From Scolanthus callimorphus (lineage: Eukaryota > Cnidaria > Anthozoa > Actiniaria > Edwardsiidae): a stretch of 64,000 bases of DNA. Below the pieces are notes generated by a model. It ran no database searches, was not told where the DNA came from, and saw only the letters and a program-made list of their open reading frames with translations. Of the stretch, positions 56,101 to 60,948 are shown piece after piece. The stretch is from assembly GCA_033964015.1 (NCBI GenBank), contig CM066925.1, forward strand, positions 13,314,204 to 13,378,203. The letters run 5' to 3'. The number at the start of each line of letters is the position of its first letter. Within the stretch, counting starts at the first letter, position 1. The position numbers were made by a program, and so were the translations under genes.

Positions 56101-58711
56101 TGGTTTTTCCTTCTCTAACATTGCATTACCTCAAGCCAAGGCATCCGGAAGGGATCCAGAAACACATTGCTGTTTGCTTACCTTTGATTTTTAAGAAGAT
56201 TATCAAGTACCAAAGATGCTCTTCGGGGGTCTTTATTACCCTGTTTCTCCCCCCCCCCCCCCCCCGCGAAGAATATATTTGACATTATAGGGTCTTTGAA
56301 TAAGTAATCACGGACGGATATAAGAAAATGATTAACCAATTAATTTTATGAGCTTACTAAGCTTAGTATGTTACCAATCACGGTTTACTCAGTTCCTAAT
56401 TAACTACACAACCTTTTAAAAATGACTTCGTTCCTCATTTCTATGTATACATCACAAACGGCTTTTAACAGCATGATAAAACCCAGCCGTTTCATAGTCT
56501 AATAAATGTGCAAATGACTGCAAACTTCTGGTAATGTCAACTGAACATGCTGTCTTTTGCAGCACCGTGAGTTTCCGTCGCCGTTTTGAAGTCTGAAAAC
56601 ACTTTAAAGACGCTAGAATTCGAAATATTGACGAAAATTAAAATAATATAAACTCAACCCCCGTAGAGTAGTAATTAAGTAGCACACTATTCGATTACAA
56701 ATATGTGCTCTTACACGCGAAACAAAGTTTGCAAACTTTTTATTAGCTACCAAAGTTTGCACTAATAGAAAACAAAAAGCTGGGCTTGAAAAGGGCGCAA
56801 ATGAAGGCTTGAAAACGTGTTTCTAAAAGTTCTAAAACATTAAACATTAAGTTAACATTTTATGAGGTCAAATCATGAAAGTTCAATAAAGTAAAATAAC
56901 TAAATAAAGTACAAATACCTTTGCACTAGGACTGGTTTCCAGTTTTGACGATTGCACAGCTTGTGGTAGCTTGACACGGAACTGAAACTCTAAATTTGTA
57001 GCCTTCACGCCAAAGTATAAACCCCTAGTTATCAATATTACGCTAAAGTGAGGCAGATCTGGTCTGAGCTAGAGAGTCGTCAAACAGTGGGACTCCACAG
57101 CGGGGCATATGTTCAGAGCGCTTACATTGGAGTACCCCAACTTCATCACAATAACTCAAATTTGCATCCGAGCGCGCACTACTGTTTACATTGTTAGCGA
57201 AACAAAACAAAAGATGGAAACTATTTGCCTAGTGGCGTTTAACTATTGACTTCTTTCTCGAAATTAAAACTTAGGATGACATTCCACTAACATACGAAAA
57301 CTTATGAAAAAGCATGTAAAATTTTGGTTATAGAATTTGTTGATATTTATGGTTCCTTGTGGTTAATGCATAGTCCAAGGTGGATATGGATAAAGTAAAA
57401 GCAAACATAAAAGGTTAATATACGCTCCCTATATAAGAGGGGCATATAATCACATAATCGACGTGTTTTGACAACATTGCATATCATTTTTGACATTAAA
57501 AATGTGGTTTAAGTTAGAGTTAATTACCGAGATTCGAGGCAATAACCCCAATACATCCCAAGGTCGATGCTGTGATAAGATACCACAAAGTATAAAGAAC
57601 GGTTTTAAGAACTAAGCATTAATAAGTTACTACGTTTTGTTATAATCTATTGTAATTATGATAAGCCTAATCTAAGCAATAGCAAACATAGCTATAAGAA
57701 ATATATTTTAACTTATTTTCATAACATTTTCATGGGATTTGGGTAGAACTTGCATAACCATGAAATAGTTTATGATCATGAATTCTGAAATAAACCCATG
57801 TAAAAAGCCTTTTTTTTTGAAACTTTACCTAAACGTTGGCTAAATCATTTTTTTCGTTACGAGAGCCAAAATATACAATGTATTTCATTATCGATTCATT
57901 AATGTAGGCAGAGGGGGGATTTACTAGAGATATCAATAGTGAATGGGGAAAAGAAGCTTGATATCTCGATTTATACTACAACGCGCGCGTTTCTCGAATT
58001 CTGATTGGCTCTCAGCCATGGGTACATAAAAGCATATAACACGGAACGCGTGCGCTAAAAAGAACCAACGAAAACACCGTTTGGCTGCGCGCGCGCCGTT
58101 TTTTCTTTTTTGCCTTTTTGTTGTGGTATAAGGCAATTGTCCCCTGAGGTTCCGTGGTATGTCCTCCTACATATCACGGAATGACGTAATAAAGGAGGTC
58201 AAAATGTACTGTGGATCCACAACATTTTGACCACTTTATTACGTCATTCAGTGGGATATCAGACGACACACCACGGAAAATCAGAGGGCATTTGTTAACT
58301 CGCCAGGGACTGGTCTTTGTCCCCATTATCTGGGTGTCCGCAAGACGACAGTCAACTGTAGAGGCCTACTCTTGCCAACTGAAACTCTTTGGGCGACTTA
58401 ATCGTGATTTATTCCGGCCAATATTAGAAAGAACACGAAATGTTTACGAAATGCTTAGCATCATTTAGGTTCTCCAGCCAAAACTTCTTTGATTGACAAG
58501 GCATGGAGGAAATATTGTGTCGAACAACGACACCCATTCATAAAGGAGAAAACAAGGTTGCATATTATGGTTTTGCGAAGAATCTCTACTCTCTAATCCC
58601 ACCGAATTCTTATATAAATACCTTTGGTAAAACAATTGTTTCAAATGACACGATTCATGAGCTTCAAAAGCACAGTTGATATATTCGATAAAGTAATTGT
58701 AACTTACCCAT
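22856..58711 (-). CDS. Giant dual MLCK-type kinase, Ig, coiled-coil and Death-domain protein (35-exon model)
   Basis: Predicted 3,023-residue cytoskeletal Ca2+/calmodulin-type serine/threonine kinase. Coding exons in transcript order: 58708-58711, 54986-55245, 53605-54108, 52008-52068, 51154-51247, 50338-50550, 50004-50142, 49448-49571, 49071-49119, 48970-48996, 48098-48250, 47056-47101, 46515-46589, 45449-45686, 44506-44787, 43701-44063, 43050-43173, 42526-42726, 41121-41256, 40567-40690, 38902-38977, 37722-37871, 37476-37521, 37095-37145, 36826-36925, 35241-36236, 34258-34487, 32959-33132, 29335-31512, 28253-28825, 26675-27247, 25187-25275, 24489-24582, 23880-24075, 22856-23184. Every border is GT-AG and every phase agrees, giving an open frame of 3,023 codons. 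Order: coiled coil 1-170, kinase 1 about 303-558, calmodulin-binding 570-605, Ig 663-756, Ig 790-877, kinase 2 about 917-1163, coiled coils 1214-2880, Death domain about 2918-3005. Two adjacent genes fused by my model is the alternative, but no stop or start interrupts it. The exon-1 choice is the weakest point. Confidence 0.75.
23258..23466. mobile_element. Third copy of the 55616 MITE family
   Basis: Lies in the last intron of the giant gene, between the rod and the Death-domain exon. Its internal sequence (AGCGTTGAAGCATGCGCTGA) matches the copy at 19198. Confidence 0.7.
23880..27247 (-). CDS. Distal coiled-coil exons of the rod
   Basis: Exons 26675-27247 (191 codons, phase 0), 25187-25275, 24489-24582 and 23880-24075. 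They encode heptads ([17 protein letters not shown]..., [40 protein letters not shown]), broken by a Gly/Ser-rich spacer in the first ([19 protein letters not shown]). They end in an acidic, Ser/Asn-rich tail ([19 protein letters not shown]) immediately before the Death domain. Split Arg codons across 25187/24582 and the phase-1 Gly at 23880 join exactly to the next exons. The introns here carry several TIR elements (see repeats). Confidence 0.85.
24141..24290. repeat. Foldback repeat
   Basis: Arms CATAACTTTCTAGGACTTTA...CACTTGTGATGTTGGG and the inverse CCCAACATCACAAGTG...CATAGAAAGTTGTG. Rod intron, next to exon 23880-24075. Confidence 0.65.
24647..25142. mobile_element. TIR element with ~51-bp ends
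   Basis: Left AGACCTTTTCCTCTTGAGTG...GTTTGTTTCCCTAACTGGCA; right end is its imperfect reverse complement (25092-25142). Its interior (24945-25065) resembles 19945-20145. In a rod intron. Confidence 0.7.
25876..26346. mobile_element. TIR element with TACAGTAAAAACCCGC ends
   Basis: Ends TACAGTAAAAACCCGCATAA and the inverse GCGGGTTTATACTGTA. About 470 bp, AT-rich, no frame. It directly abuts the next repeat (26347). Confidence 0.75.
26347..26657. repeat. Dispersed repeat with TTCATAGTTCCGA ends, copy 1
   Basis: About 310 bp, bounded by inverted ATTCATAGTTCCGA sequences. A diverged copy lies in inverse orientation at 41758-42071. Small ORFs through it are not genes. Confidence 0.75.
28253..28825 (-). 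CDS. Rod exon with a non-coiled, possibly globular insert
   Basis: A 573-bp exon, phase 0 to phase 0. It starts with coiled coil ([19 protein letters not shown]). It then encodes a Ser/Thr/Asp-rich stretch, a helix-like segment ([20 protein letters not shown]), another Ser/Asp-rich stretch, and an aromatic, hydrophobic segment [20 protein letters not shown] followed by [16 protein letters not shown]. This is the only part of the C-terminal rod, besides the Death domain, that looks folded. I do not recognise the fold. The donor CAG/GTTTGT at 28253 is preferred over GTAACG further downstream because it keeps phase with the next exon. Confidence 0.8.
29335..31512 (-). CDS. Largest coiled-coil exon of the rod (726 codons)
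   Basis: A single 2,178-bp exon, phase 0 at both ends, from [20 protein letters not shown] to RIMEV's glutamate before GTACGT at 29335. It is almost all heptad repeat with Glu, Lys, Leu and Gln, apart from a short non-helical stretch around residues [20 protein letters not shown] (near 30145-30210) and a basic region [11 protein letters not shown] onward. Near the end, [20 protein letters not shown] breaks the heptads. Myosin-like and GRIP-like searches would give many coiled-coil hits of low meaning. Long unspliced exons of this kind are usual for coiled-coil genes. Confidence 0.88.
31598..32027. mobile_element. TIR element with GTTTTCACGATGTTG ends and an inner foldback
   Basis: Outer ends GTTTTCACGATGTTG and CAACATCGTGAAAAC. 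Inside is a second inverted pair, TTAGTATAAACCAACTAATG and TAGTTGGTTTATACTAA, with repeated TAATAGACCAT-type words. Rod intron. Confidence 0.65.
32230..32419. mobile_element. Short copy of the GGCTAAACTAG TIR element
   Basis: A 190-bp foldback with the same ends as the 39284 element (GGCTAAACTAGAACACATGT and inverse), without the nested insertion. It shows what the 39-kb element looked like before insertion. Confidence 0.75.
32959..36236 (-). CDS. Coiled-coil exons, first block of the C-terminal rod
   Basis: Exons 35241-36236 (332 codons), 34258-34487 and 32959-33132 encode almost uninterrupted Glu/Lys/Leu heptads, for example [21 protein letters not shown] short Ser/Asp/Glu-rich break ([18 protein letters not shown]) lies at the end of the middle exon. 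Donor and acceptor pairs are clean: ACAG/GTAAAAG at 35241, ACAG/GTTAGTG at 34258 and CCAG/GTCAGTTG at 32959. The rod probably mediates dimerisation and filament or membrane attachment, as in other long coiled-coil kinases such as ROCK and MRCK. Those belong to a different (AGC) kinase group, so this is analogy, not homology. Confidence 0.85.
33222..33446. mobile_element. Foldback element related to the CCCAGAG MITE
   Basis: Ends CTCGTTCCCAGAG and CTCTGGGAACGAG enclose about 225 bp, with a second pair of inverted segments around GGGCTCTGG and CCAGAGCC. In the rod intron beside exon 32959-33132. Confidence 0.6.
33605..33832. mobile_element. TIR element with CCTGGTGCACACTTGCGACA ends
   Basis: Ends CCTGGTGCACACTTGCGACA...CGACATAAG, inverse CTTATGTCGTTATGTCGCTA...GAGCACCGGG. 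A similar design with GGTTTACACTTGCGA ends is at 44152-44422. Confidence 0.7.
35088..35185. repeat. Long palindrome in the rod
   Basis: Arms of about 38 bp (CGGATATTTGATTTTGAGGG...ACACAGGAATCCC and inverse) with a 10-20 base loop. It lies just 3' of exon 35241-36236 and could form a strong hairpin in the pre-mRNA next to the donor. Confidence 0.7.
36826..37145 (-). CDS. Linker exons after kinase 2
   Basis: Exon 37095-37145 encodes a short basic, serine-rich peptide ([17 protein letters not shown]). Exon 36826-36925 encodes [19 protein letters not shown] and continues to [10 protein letters not shown]. For the second exon two acceptors are possible, at 36925 and at 36917. Only 36925 (phase 0) agrees with the preceding exon. 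The basic, Ser/Thr-rich stretch could be a phosphorylation or regulatory tail, but it does not resemble the calmodulin-binding helix behind kinase 1. Confidence 0.7.
37153..37375 (-). repeat. Dispersed repeat, copy A
   Basis: Reverse complement matches 47846-48085 (shared words GCTTGCCTGACAAGCAAATA-like, CCATCCTCTTG, CAACCTGTCAAAAAATA). Each copy lies in the homologous place after or before a kinase exon, but the sequence is inverted, so it is an independent insertion. Confidence 0.6.
37476..43173 (-). CDS. Kinase domain 2 (MLCK/titin-type, DFG changed to DFS)
   Basis: Exon 43050-43173 is an acidic linker ending in YVLEEEIG. Exons 42526-42726, 41121-41256, 40567-40690, 38902-38977, 37722-37871 and 37476-37521 make a full kinase. 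Landmarks: [17 protein letters not shown] (Lys), [75 protein letters not shown], and [15 protein letters not shown]. The Gly of DFG is Ser; all four tandem copies of this exon end also read DFS, so it is not a sequencing slip in one copy. The metal-binding Asp and catalytic HLD are kept, so activity is possible but uncertain. No MLCK-like calmodulin-binding helix follows it. Confidence 0.88.
38022..38480 (+). repeat. tRNA-derived SINE, plus strand
   Basis: The head carries pol III promoter boxes. Box A lies within GGTTAGCGCAGTGGTAGAGC and box B is GAGTTCAAACCCC (38068-38082). The head is followed by a tRNA-unrelated body containing GGACGTTAAAGAACC, and a TTTA-repeat tail near 38395-38425. The body matches the minus-strand element at 5090-5390, so both are copies of related SINE families. 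It sits in the intron between 37871 and 38902 of the giant gene, opposite to transcription. Confidence 0.7.
39284..40222. mobile_element. TIR element with a second TIR element nested inside
   Basis: The outer element has ends GGCTAAACTAGGACACATGT and its reverse complement (40200-40222). The inner element (39449-40132) has perfect 22-bp inverted repeats beginning CAGGGGACTTAAGGCATGGG. Shorter copies of the outer type lie at 32230-32419 and, as one end only, at 32840-32895. No transposase frame seen. Confidence 0.8.
40241..40690 (-). repeat. Four tandem 107-bp copies of a kinase-2 exon end
   Basis: Units start at 40241, 40348, 40455 and 40562, spacing exactly 107 bp and over 95% alike by eye. 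Each holds the last ~90 bp of exon 40567-40690 ([14 protein letters not shown] to the donor GTAAGT) plus 16 bp of intron. Only the 40562 copy is joined to the true exon start. The others have no usable acceptor except an AG 16 bases after the previous donor, too close for splicing. So they are probably silent extra donors. Confidence 0.9.
40754..41053 (-). repeat. Foldback element, copy 2 (reverse of 19637)
   Basis: The reverse complement agrees with 19637-19936 over about 300 bases with few differences. It lies in a kinase-2 intron, directly upstream of the 107-bp tandem array. The close likeness suggests recent movement. Confidence 0.8.
41630..42475. repeat. Composite repeat: TCGCCA-rich flanks around the TTCATAGTTCCGA element
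   Basis: Outer parts (41640-41725 and 42400-42475) are inverted TCGCCA/TGGCGA-rich sequences; the centre (41758-42071) is copy 2 of the element at 26347. Looks like one element inserted in another, in a kinase-2 intron. Confidence 0.6.
43701..44787 (-). CDS. Two I-set immunoglobulin domains between the kinases
   Basis: Exon 44506-44787 is one complete Ig domain. It starts [17 protein letters not shown] and has the core Trp in [11 protein letters not shown] and the strand-F motif [12 protein letters not shown]. Exon 43701-44063 has a Glu-rich stretch followed by a second Ig domain, with [26 protein letters not shown] and [12 protein letters not shown]. Both are of the intracellular I-set type found in titin, MLCK (telokin) and obscurin; the strand-B cysteine is replaced by Val, as is common inside cells. 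The first follows the calmodulin-binding region as telokin does in MLCK. Each domain is phase 1 at both ends, which allows exon shuffling. Confidence 0.9.
44152..44422. mobile_element. TIR element with GCCGGTTTACACTTGCGA ends
   Basis: Left GGCCGGTTTACACTTGCGAT and right inverse ATTGCCAGTGTAAACGGTCC. It sits between the two Ig exons. The 10290-10450 segment has similar internal words and may be a decayed copy. Confidence 0.65.
44446..44553 (-). repeat. Duplicated donor-side end of the Ig1 exon
   Basis: The last ~48 bp of exon 44506-44787 (44507-44553) recur with few changes at 44446-44495, about 61 bp downstream in the intron. The extra copy has lost the GT donor (GTAGAAG followed by ATTTGT), so only the original site should work. 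Confidence 0.75.
45449..46589 (-). CDS. Autoinhibitory and calmodulin-binding segment after kinase 1
   Basis: Exons 46515-46589 and 45449-45686. The joined peptide contains [12 protein letters not shown] then [15 protein letters not shown]. This closely follows the layout of the calmodulin-binding segment of vertebrate smooth-muscle MLCK: KLKR..ARRKWQ, then a basic helix ending RLSSM. The intron falls directly after the Gln of RRWQ. In the known family this segment blocks the active site until Ca2+/calmodulin binds, and the Ser of RLSSM is a phosphorylation site. The remainder of the second exon is a Glu-rich acidic linker. This is the best evidence that kinase 1 is an MLCK and is Ca2+/calmodulin-controlled. 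Confidence 0.85.
47056..52068 (-). CDS. Kinase domain 1 (MLCK/titin-type) and its upstream linker
   Basis: Exons 52008-52068 and 51154-51247 encode an acidic, proline-containing linker. The next seven exons (50338-50550 to 47056-47101) encode a complete protein kinase. Visible landmarks in order: glycine loop GKGRFGVV, ATP-anchoring Lys in VYAAKYIK, helix-C Glu in [11 protein letters not shown], hinge [14 protein letters not shown], catalytic HLDLKPEN, DFG in [11 protein letters not shown], activation-segment [15 protein letters not shown], and [14 protein letters not shown] followed by [23 protein letters not shown] and the LSGLSPF motif are typical of the MLCK, titin, twitchin and obscurin group. 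No key residue is missing, so it is probably active. Compared with kinase 2 it has one extra intron (between 49071 and 48996). Confidence 0.9.
47148..47408. mobile_element. Foldback element with ~65-bp arms
   Basis: Arms AATAGTCCAGTTTCAAATTC...CACTGTATTTATG repeated in inverse (47325-47408). The loop is about 120 bp. It lies directly beside the pyrimidine tract at 47405. Confidence 0.8.
47405..47765 (+). repeat. 360-bp pyrimidine-rich tract
   Basis: Almost only C and T on the plus strand, with repeats of CCACCTCTTTCTCG- and CCTCCTCC-type words. In the sense of the host gene it is a purine-rich run inside the intron before exon 47056. The 164- and 159-residue open frames across it result from lack of A/G stops and are not genes. 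Confidence 0.85.
47846..48085 (+). repeat. Dispersed repeat, copy B
   Basis: Partner of 37153-37375. A related longer element with ends AAAGGGGCTGTATCACGGTC lies at 62145-62786 and a part at 4895-5085. Confidence 0.55.
49623..49960 (+). repeat. GTCTGTCTGTAAGTTC simple/minisatellite array
   Basis: Imperfect repetition of GTCTGTCTGTAAGTTCTGTC with GTCT microsatellite stretches. Intron between kinase-1 exons 49448 and 50004. Confidence 0.85.
50596..51065. repeat. Four diverged ~100-117-bp tandem units
   Basis: Units begin at about 50596, 50713, 50812 and 50923, each with CAATTGCCAATGTGACCAGA-like and CTCTGGCGACTACC-like words. Intron before kinase 1. The TCGCCA-rich words recall the flanks at 41630. 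Confidence 0.7.
53194..53450. mobile_element. Short TIR element, TTAAAGGGAGCC ends
   Basis: Ends TTAAAGGGAGCCGCATG and CAGGCTCCCTTTAA enclose about 255 bp. Intron between exons 52008 and 53605. Confidence 0.6.
53605..55245 (-). CDS. N-terminal coiled coil and Asn/Ser-rich linker of the giant kinase
   Basis: Exons 54986-55245 and 53605-54108 encode heptad-rich sequence (residues 2 to about 165, e.g. [20 protein letters not shown]). A low-complexity linker follows, with Asn, Asp, Ser and Thr runs, including a poly-Asn tract near 53715-53735. The coiled coil probably dimerises the protein. The linker is probably disordered. The exon at 54986 ends CAA before GTGAGT and the next starts CAA after TTTTAG, both phase 0. 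The acceptor of the first exon (CCCCAAG at 55246) has only a modest pyrimidine tract. The 741-bp intron between 54108 and 55245 carries the repeat block at 54160-54830. Confidence 0.75.
54160..54830. repeat. Block of direct and inverted repeats in the N-terminal intron
   Basis: Words such as CTTGTCTCGCAACATTGTTG and GAAGAGTGATGCTGCGCG recur at 54180, 54410, 54470 and, inverted, at 54700-54785. The segment AATATGCTGCGAGCCAAATT with CCTTCGCGGTGGTAAAAC is repeated in inverse at 54670-54715. Probably several generations of one foldback family. Confidence 0.7.
55616..55862. mobile_element. MITE family with CCCAGAGCTCCCCGGCTCGTC-type ends
   Basis: Inverted ends of about 45 bp: CCCAGAGCTCCCCGGCTCGT on the left and the inverse ending GAGAATGG on the right. 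Other copies at 19198-19424 and 23258-23466; a half copy at 19075-19160 and a short one at 27478-27556. A related element is at 33222-33446. All are in introns or between genes. Confidence 0.75.
56939..57070 (-). other. Possible unplaced exon inside the first intron of the giant gene
   Basis: The minus strand has an acceptor-like CTCTCTAG at about 57071, an open stretch of 44 codons ([20 protein letters not shown]..., ending ETSPSAK) and a donor AAAG/GTATTT at 56938. It reads like protein, but it ends in phase 0, which does not fit the next exon of the giant gene (phase 1). It may be an alternative 5' exon or non-coding chance. Confidence 0.2.
58149..58277. repeat. Long palindrome upstream of the giant gene's first-exon region
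   Basis: Arms TCCGTGGTATGTCC...GACGTAATAAAGGAGGTCAA and their inverse around the centre GTGGATCCAC. About 57 bp per arm with small mismatches. In the first intron under my model. Confidence 0.75.
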
Positions 58712-58804
58712 AATATGGCGAAGGTCACATAAGAATATTCTTTGATCTTGTTAATTTGACCAGACGCGTTCCACATTGAATATTGCCTCGATTCTCTTCT
58801 CCAT
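58708..58804 (-). CDS. Proposed first coding exon of the giant kinase gene, with an in-frame uORF
   Basis: The minus strand reads ATTATGG followed by the strong donor GTAAGT. The start codon (58709-58711) has A at -3 and G at +4 and lies one base before the splice. Joined to the exon ending at 55245 it gives MGLTEVEEL, exactly in phase with the coiled-coil frame. An upstream ORF of 17 codons (ATG 58802-58804, stop TAA 58751-58753) lies in the same frame. Further upstream (about 58750-58885) the same frame is open, charged and coding-like (RRDRLEERKKRSILL...). The stop between them may mean a leader uORF, or that the true N-terminus is different. No other donor I checked in 55.3-60.9 kb gave both an ATG and phase 1. 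Confidence 0.4.
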
Positions 58805-58811
58805 TTCAGGT

Positions 58812-60948
58812 CGGCATTCAATTTTGTCGTGCTTGTCCCTCAATAGAATACTTCTCTTCTTCCGCTCCTCGAGCCGGTCCCTTCGATCACATCTTCAGAA
58901 GGTCTTTTTTTCTTTGATATCCACGAAGCTATTTAAAGCTACGAGCAAGGAAAATACATCTTGGGAATCAATCAAGAAAATTAGTAACGAAGATTCACTA
59001 AGATTCAGTGATATTTTCAACGGCAAACCTTCGCCCTTCTACTCTTGCTCGGGCCTCCTGTGCCTAAAGTGTCTCCAAGAAAGCGCCACTTTCGAGACCC
59101 ATTCAGCACCACAGACAACGTTTGAAAGGCTATGAACAGCCCAGTTACACAGAAGTCGAGTTTTTGTTTGACCTGAGTTGAAAGATTCTCGACGGTAGAC
59201 GTGCAAAACATACAAGAATCTCACTGCAGCTAAAAGTCAACATGGAGTAAAGGCAATGACAAACATGACGCTCTGGAATTTTAAATCGTAGATCAGTTCA
59301 TTGTAATGGAAATTTTGCGCTCTTTTGCTACGTCAAAGGCTATTCAAAAGCCTATAGTTAAAAACGCATTTACACAGTGAGTATATATAACTCCAAGGTT
59401 TACAAAAAGACTTTCCATCCTCGGAAACGAAGGGATATTTTCATTTCGAGAACATTTCGCTTAAAACCGTCGACTTGCTCACGTTGCAAAACTTCCTTAC
59501 CTTATTTGGAAGGTCTGTAACTATTTTTCCTCATATCGCAGCGAAAAAAAAAAACAGTAAGTCACTAAAACTTGAAAAACTTCGTTTCTTTCATGGTTGC
59601 CATTTTGTTGTTCTCGGCCGCGCGGGTTTGTAAACAACAAAACGTTAGTCAGTTCTTACTGACTTTCTGCGGAAAGTTAGCCCTTCGTAGTCAACAGGTT
59701 AGTTCTGCAGACAAAAAGCAAAGTGAAAATACGATTTTGTCATTTAATATTTTTAATGTGCGCAACAATCTGTATAGACACAAAATTAAGTATATAAAAT
59801 TGTGTAACGTTATAGCAACAATTACAACCAAATGGTCAATACATAGTGCTAAATACCATAGTTAGTAAATACATAAGATAAACTGCTCGGATACAAATTA
59901 TATACGCATTGCTTGCGGCAAGGCATATTACTGTCATTATACTTCCTAAGTAAAGCGAATATAGTAGGAAAAGTCACCAAAATTTGCAGATCTTCGGACA
60001 AAATAACCTGCGATAGCCGACAACACTTAGCGCTCGTTGAAAGAGAGACTCCCGCAAAGAGGCGTCTGCGCGCTCAAGTTAAACATTCCATACTGATGAC
60101 GCCACAGAGGCGTCTGCGCGCTCAAGCCAAACATTCCATACTGATGACGCCGCAGAGGCGTCTGCGCGCTCAAGCCAAACATTCCATACTGATGACGCCA
60201 CAGAGGCGTCTGCGCCCTCAAGCCAAACATTCCATACTGATGACGCCACAGAGGCGTCTGCGCCCTCAAGCCAAACATTGGCCACACTGATGACGCCGCA
60301 GAGGCGTCTGCGCGCTCAAGCCAAACATTCCATACTGATGACGCCGCAGAGGCGTCTGCGCGCTCAAGCCAAAGATTGGCCATACTGATGACGTATTTTG
60401 ACCTAACGCTGGTCAAAAGAATTACGTGGCCAGTTAAACTTTGTTTGTTTTTTTTCGTCTTATTTGAATTCCTTACTATAAAATGCTTTGTTTGCTATAA
60501 AAAGTAAATATCAAATAGTCGAAATACGTCATCAGTATGGAATGTTACGCTTGAGCGCGCAGACGTCTCTTTGTGCAAGTCTCTTCCGACGAGGGCGTAG
60601 AAGTGGTGTCGGCTTTCGCAGCTACGGCCAAAAAGCCTGGGTCGAGATATAAAAAACACAGGCACCCCGCGGATTAATAAGGAAACGACACCATTTTGCT
60701 GATATGTTAAAAGCACCCAAGTCGCATTGCAGGCTCACAAGAATAAAACGCAGTTGAAAACTCGATGCAAATTTTCAGTTTGAACTTGCGAAATGCGAAG
60801 AACAATAGAAACCCCTTTGGGACCTACAGTATTAGCCAATCACAGCTGTTGAATGACAATAGATTCAATTGAAAACAAAGCGCAAAGGTTCCCGGTTGAC
60901 TATGGGCCTTTAACCAGCCTTAGAAGAGTGATTAATACTATGATAAAC
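58812..60948. other. Intergenic region between the EGF gene and the giant gene
   Basis: Should contain the promoter of the giant gene if the 58.7-kb start is right. It also holds the 48-bp minisatellite (60059-60394). The plus ORF at 59572 starts with a hydrophobic stretch (MKNFVSFMVAILLFSAARV) but has no continuing evidence. No other gene seen. Confidence 0.4.
60059..60394. repeat. 48-bp minisatellite, seven copies
   Basis: Units at 60059, 60107, 60155, 60203, 60251 (50 bp), 60301 and 60349, each starting GAGGCGTCTGCGCGCTCAAG. Because 48 is divisible by three, both strands are open as 16-residue repeats (QRRLRAQAKHSILMTP on plus). A diverged inverted single unit lies at 60525-60572. It is between genes; I regard it as non-coding. 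Confidence 0.9.

Noticed and set aside
58776..59135. 119-residue plus-strand frame
   Set aside because: Antisense to the more coding-like minus-strand region near 58.8 kb; no splice signals or family likeness.
60027..60416. 129-residue repeat protein on the minus strand and a 125-residue one on plus
   Set aside because: Both are translations of the 48-bp minisatellite; being open on both strands is a consequence of unit length.
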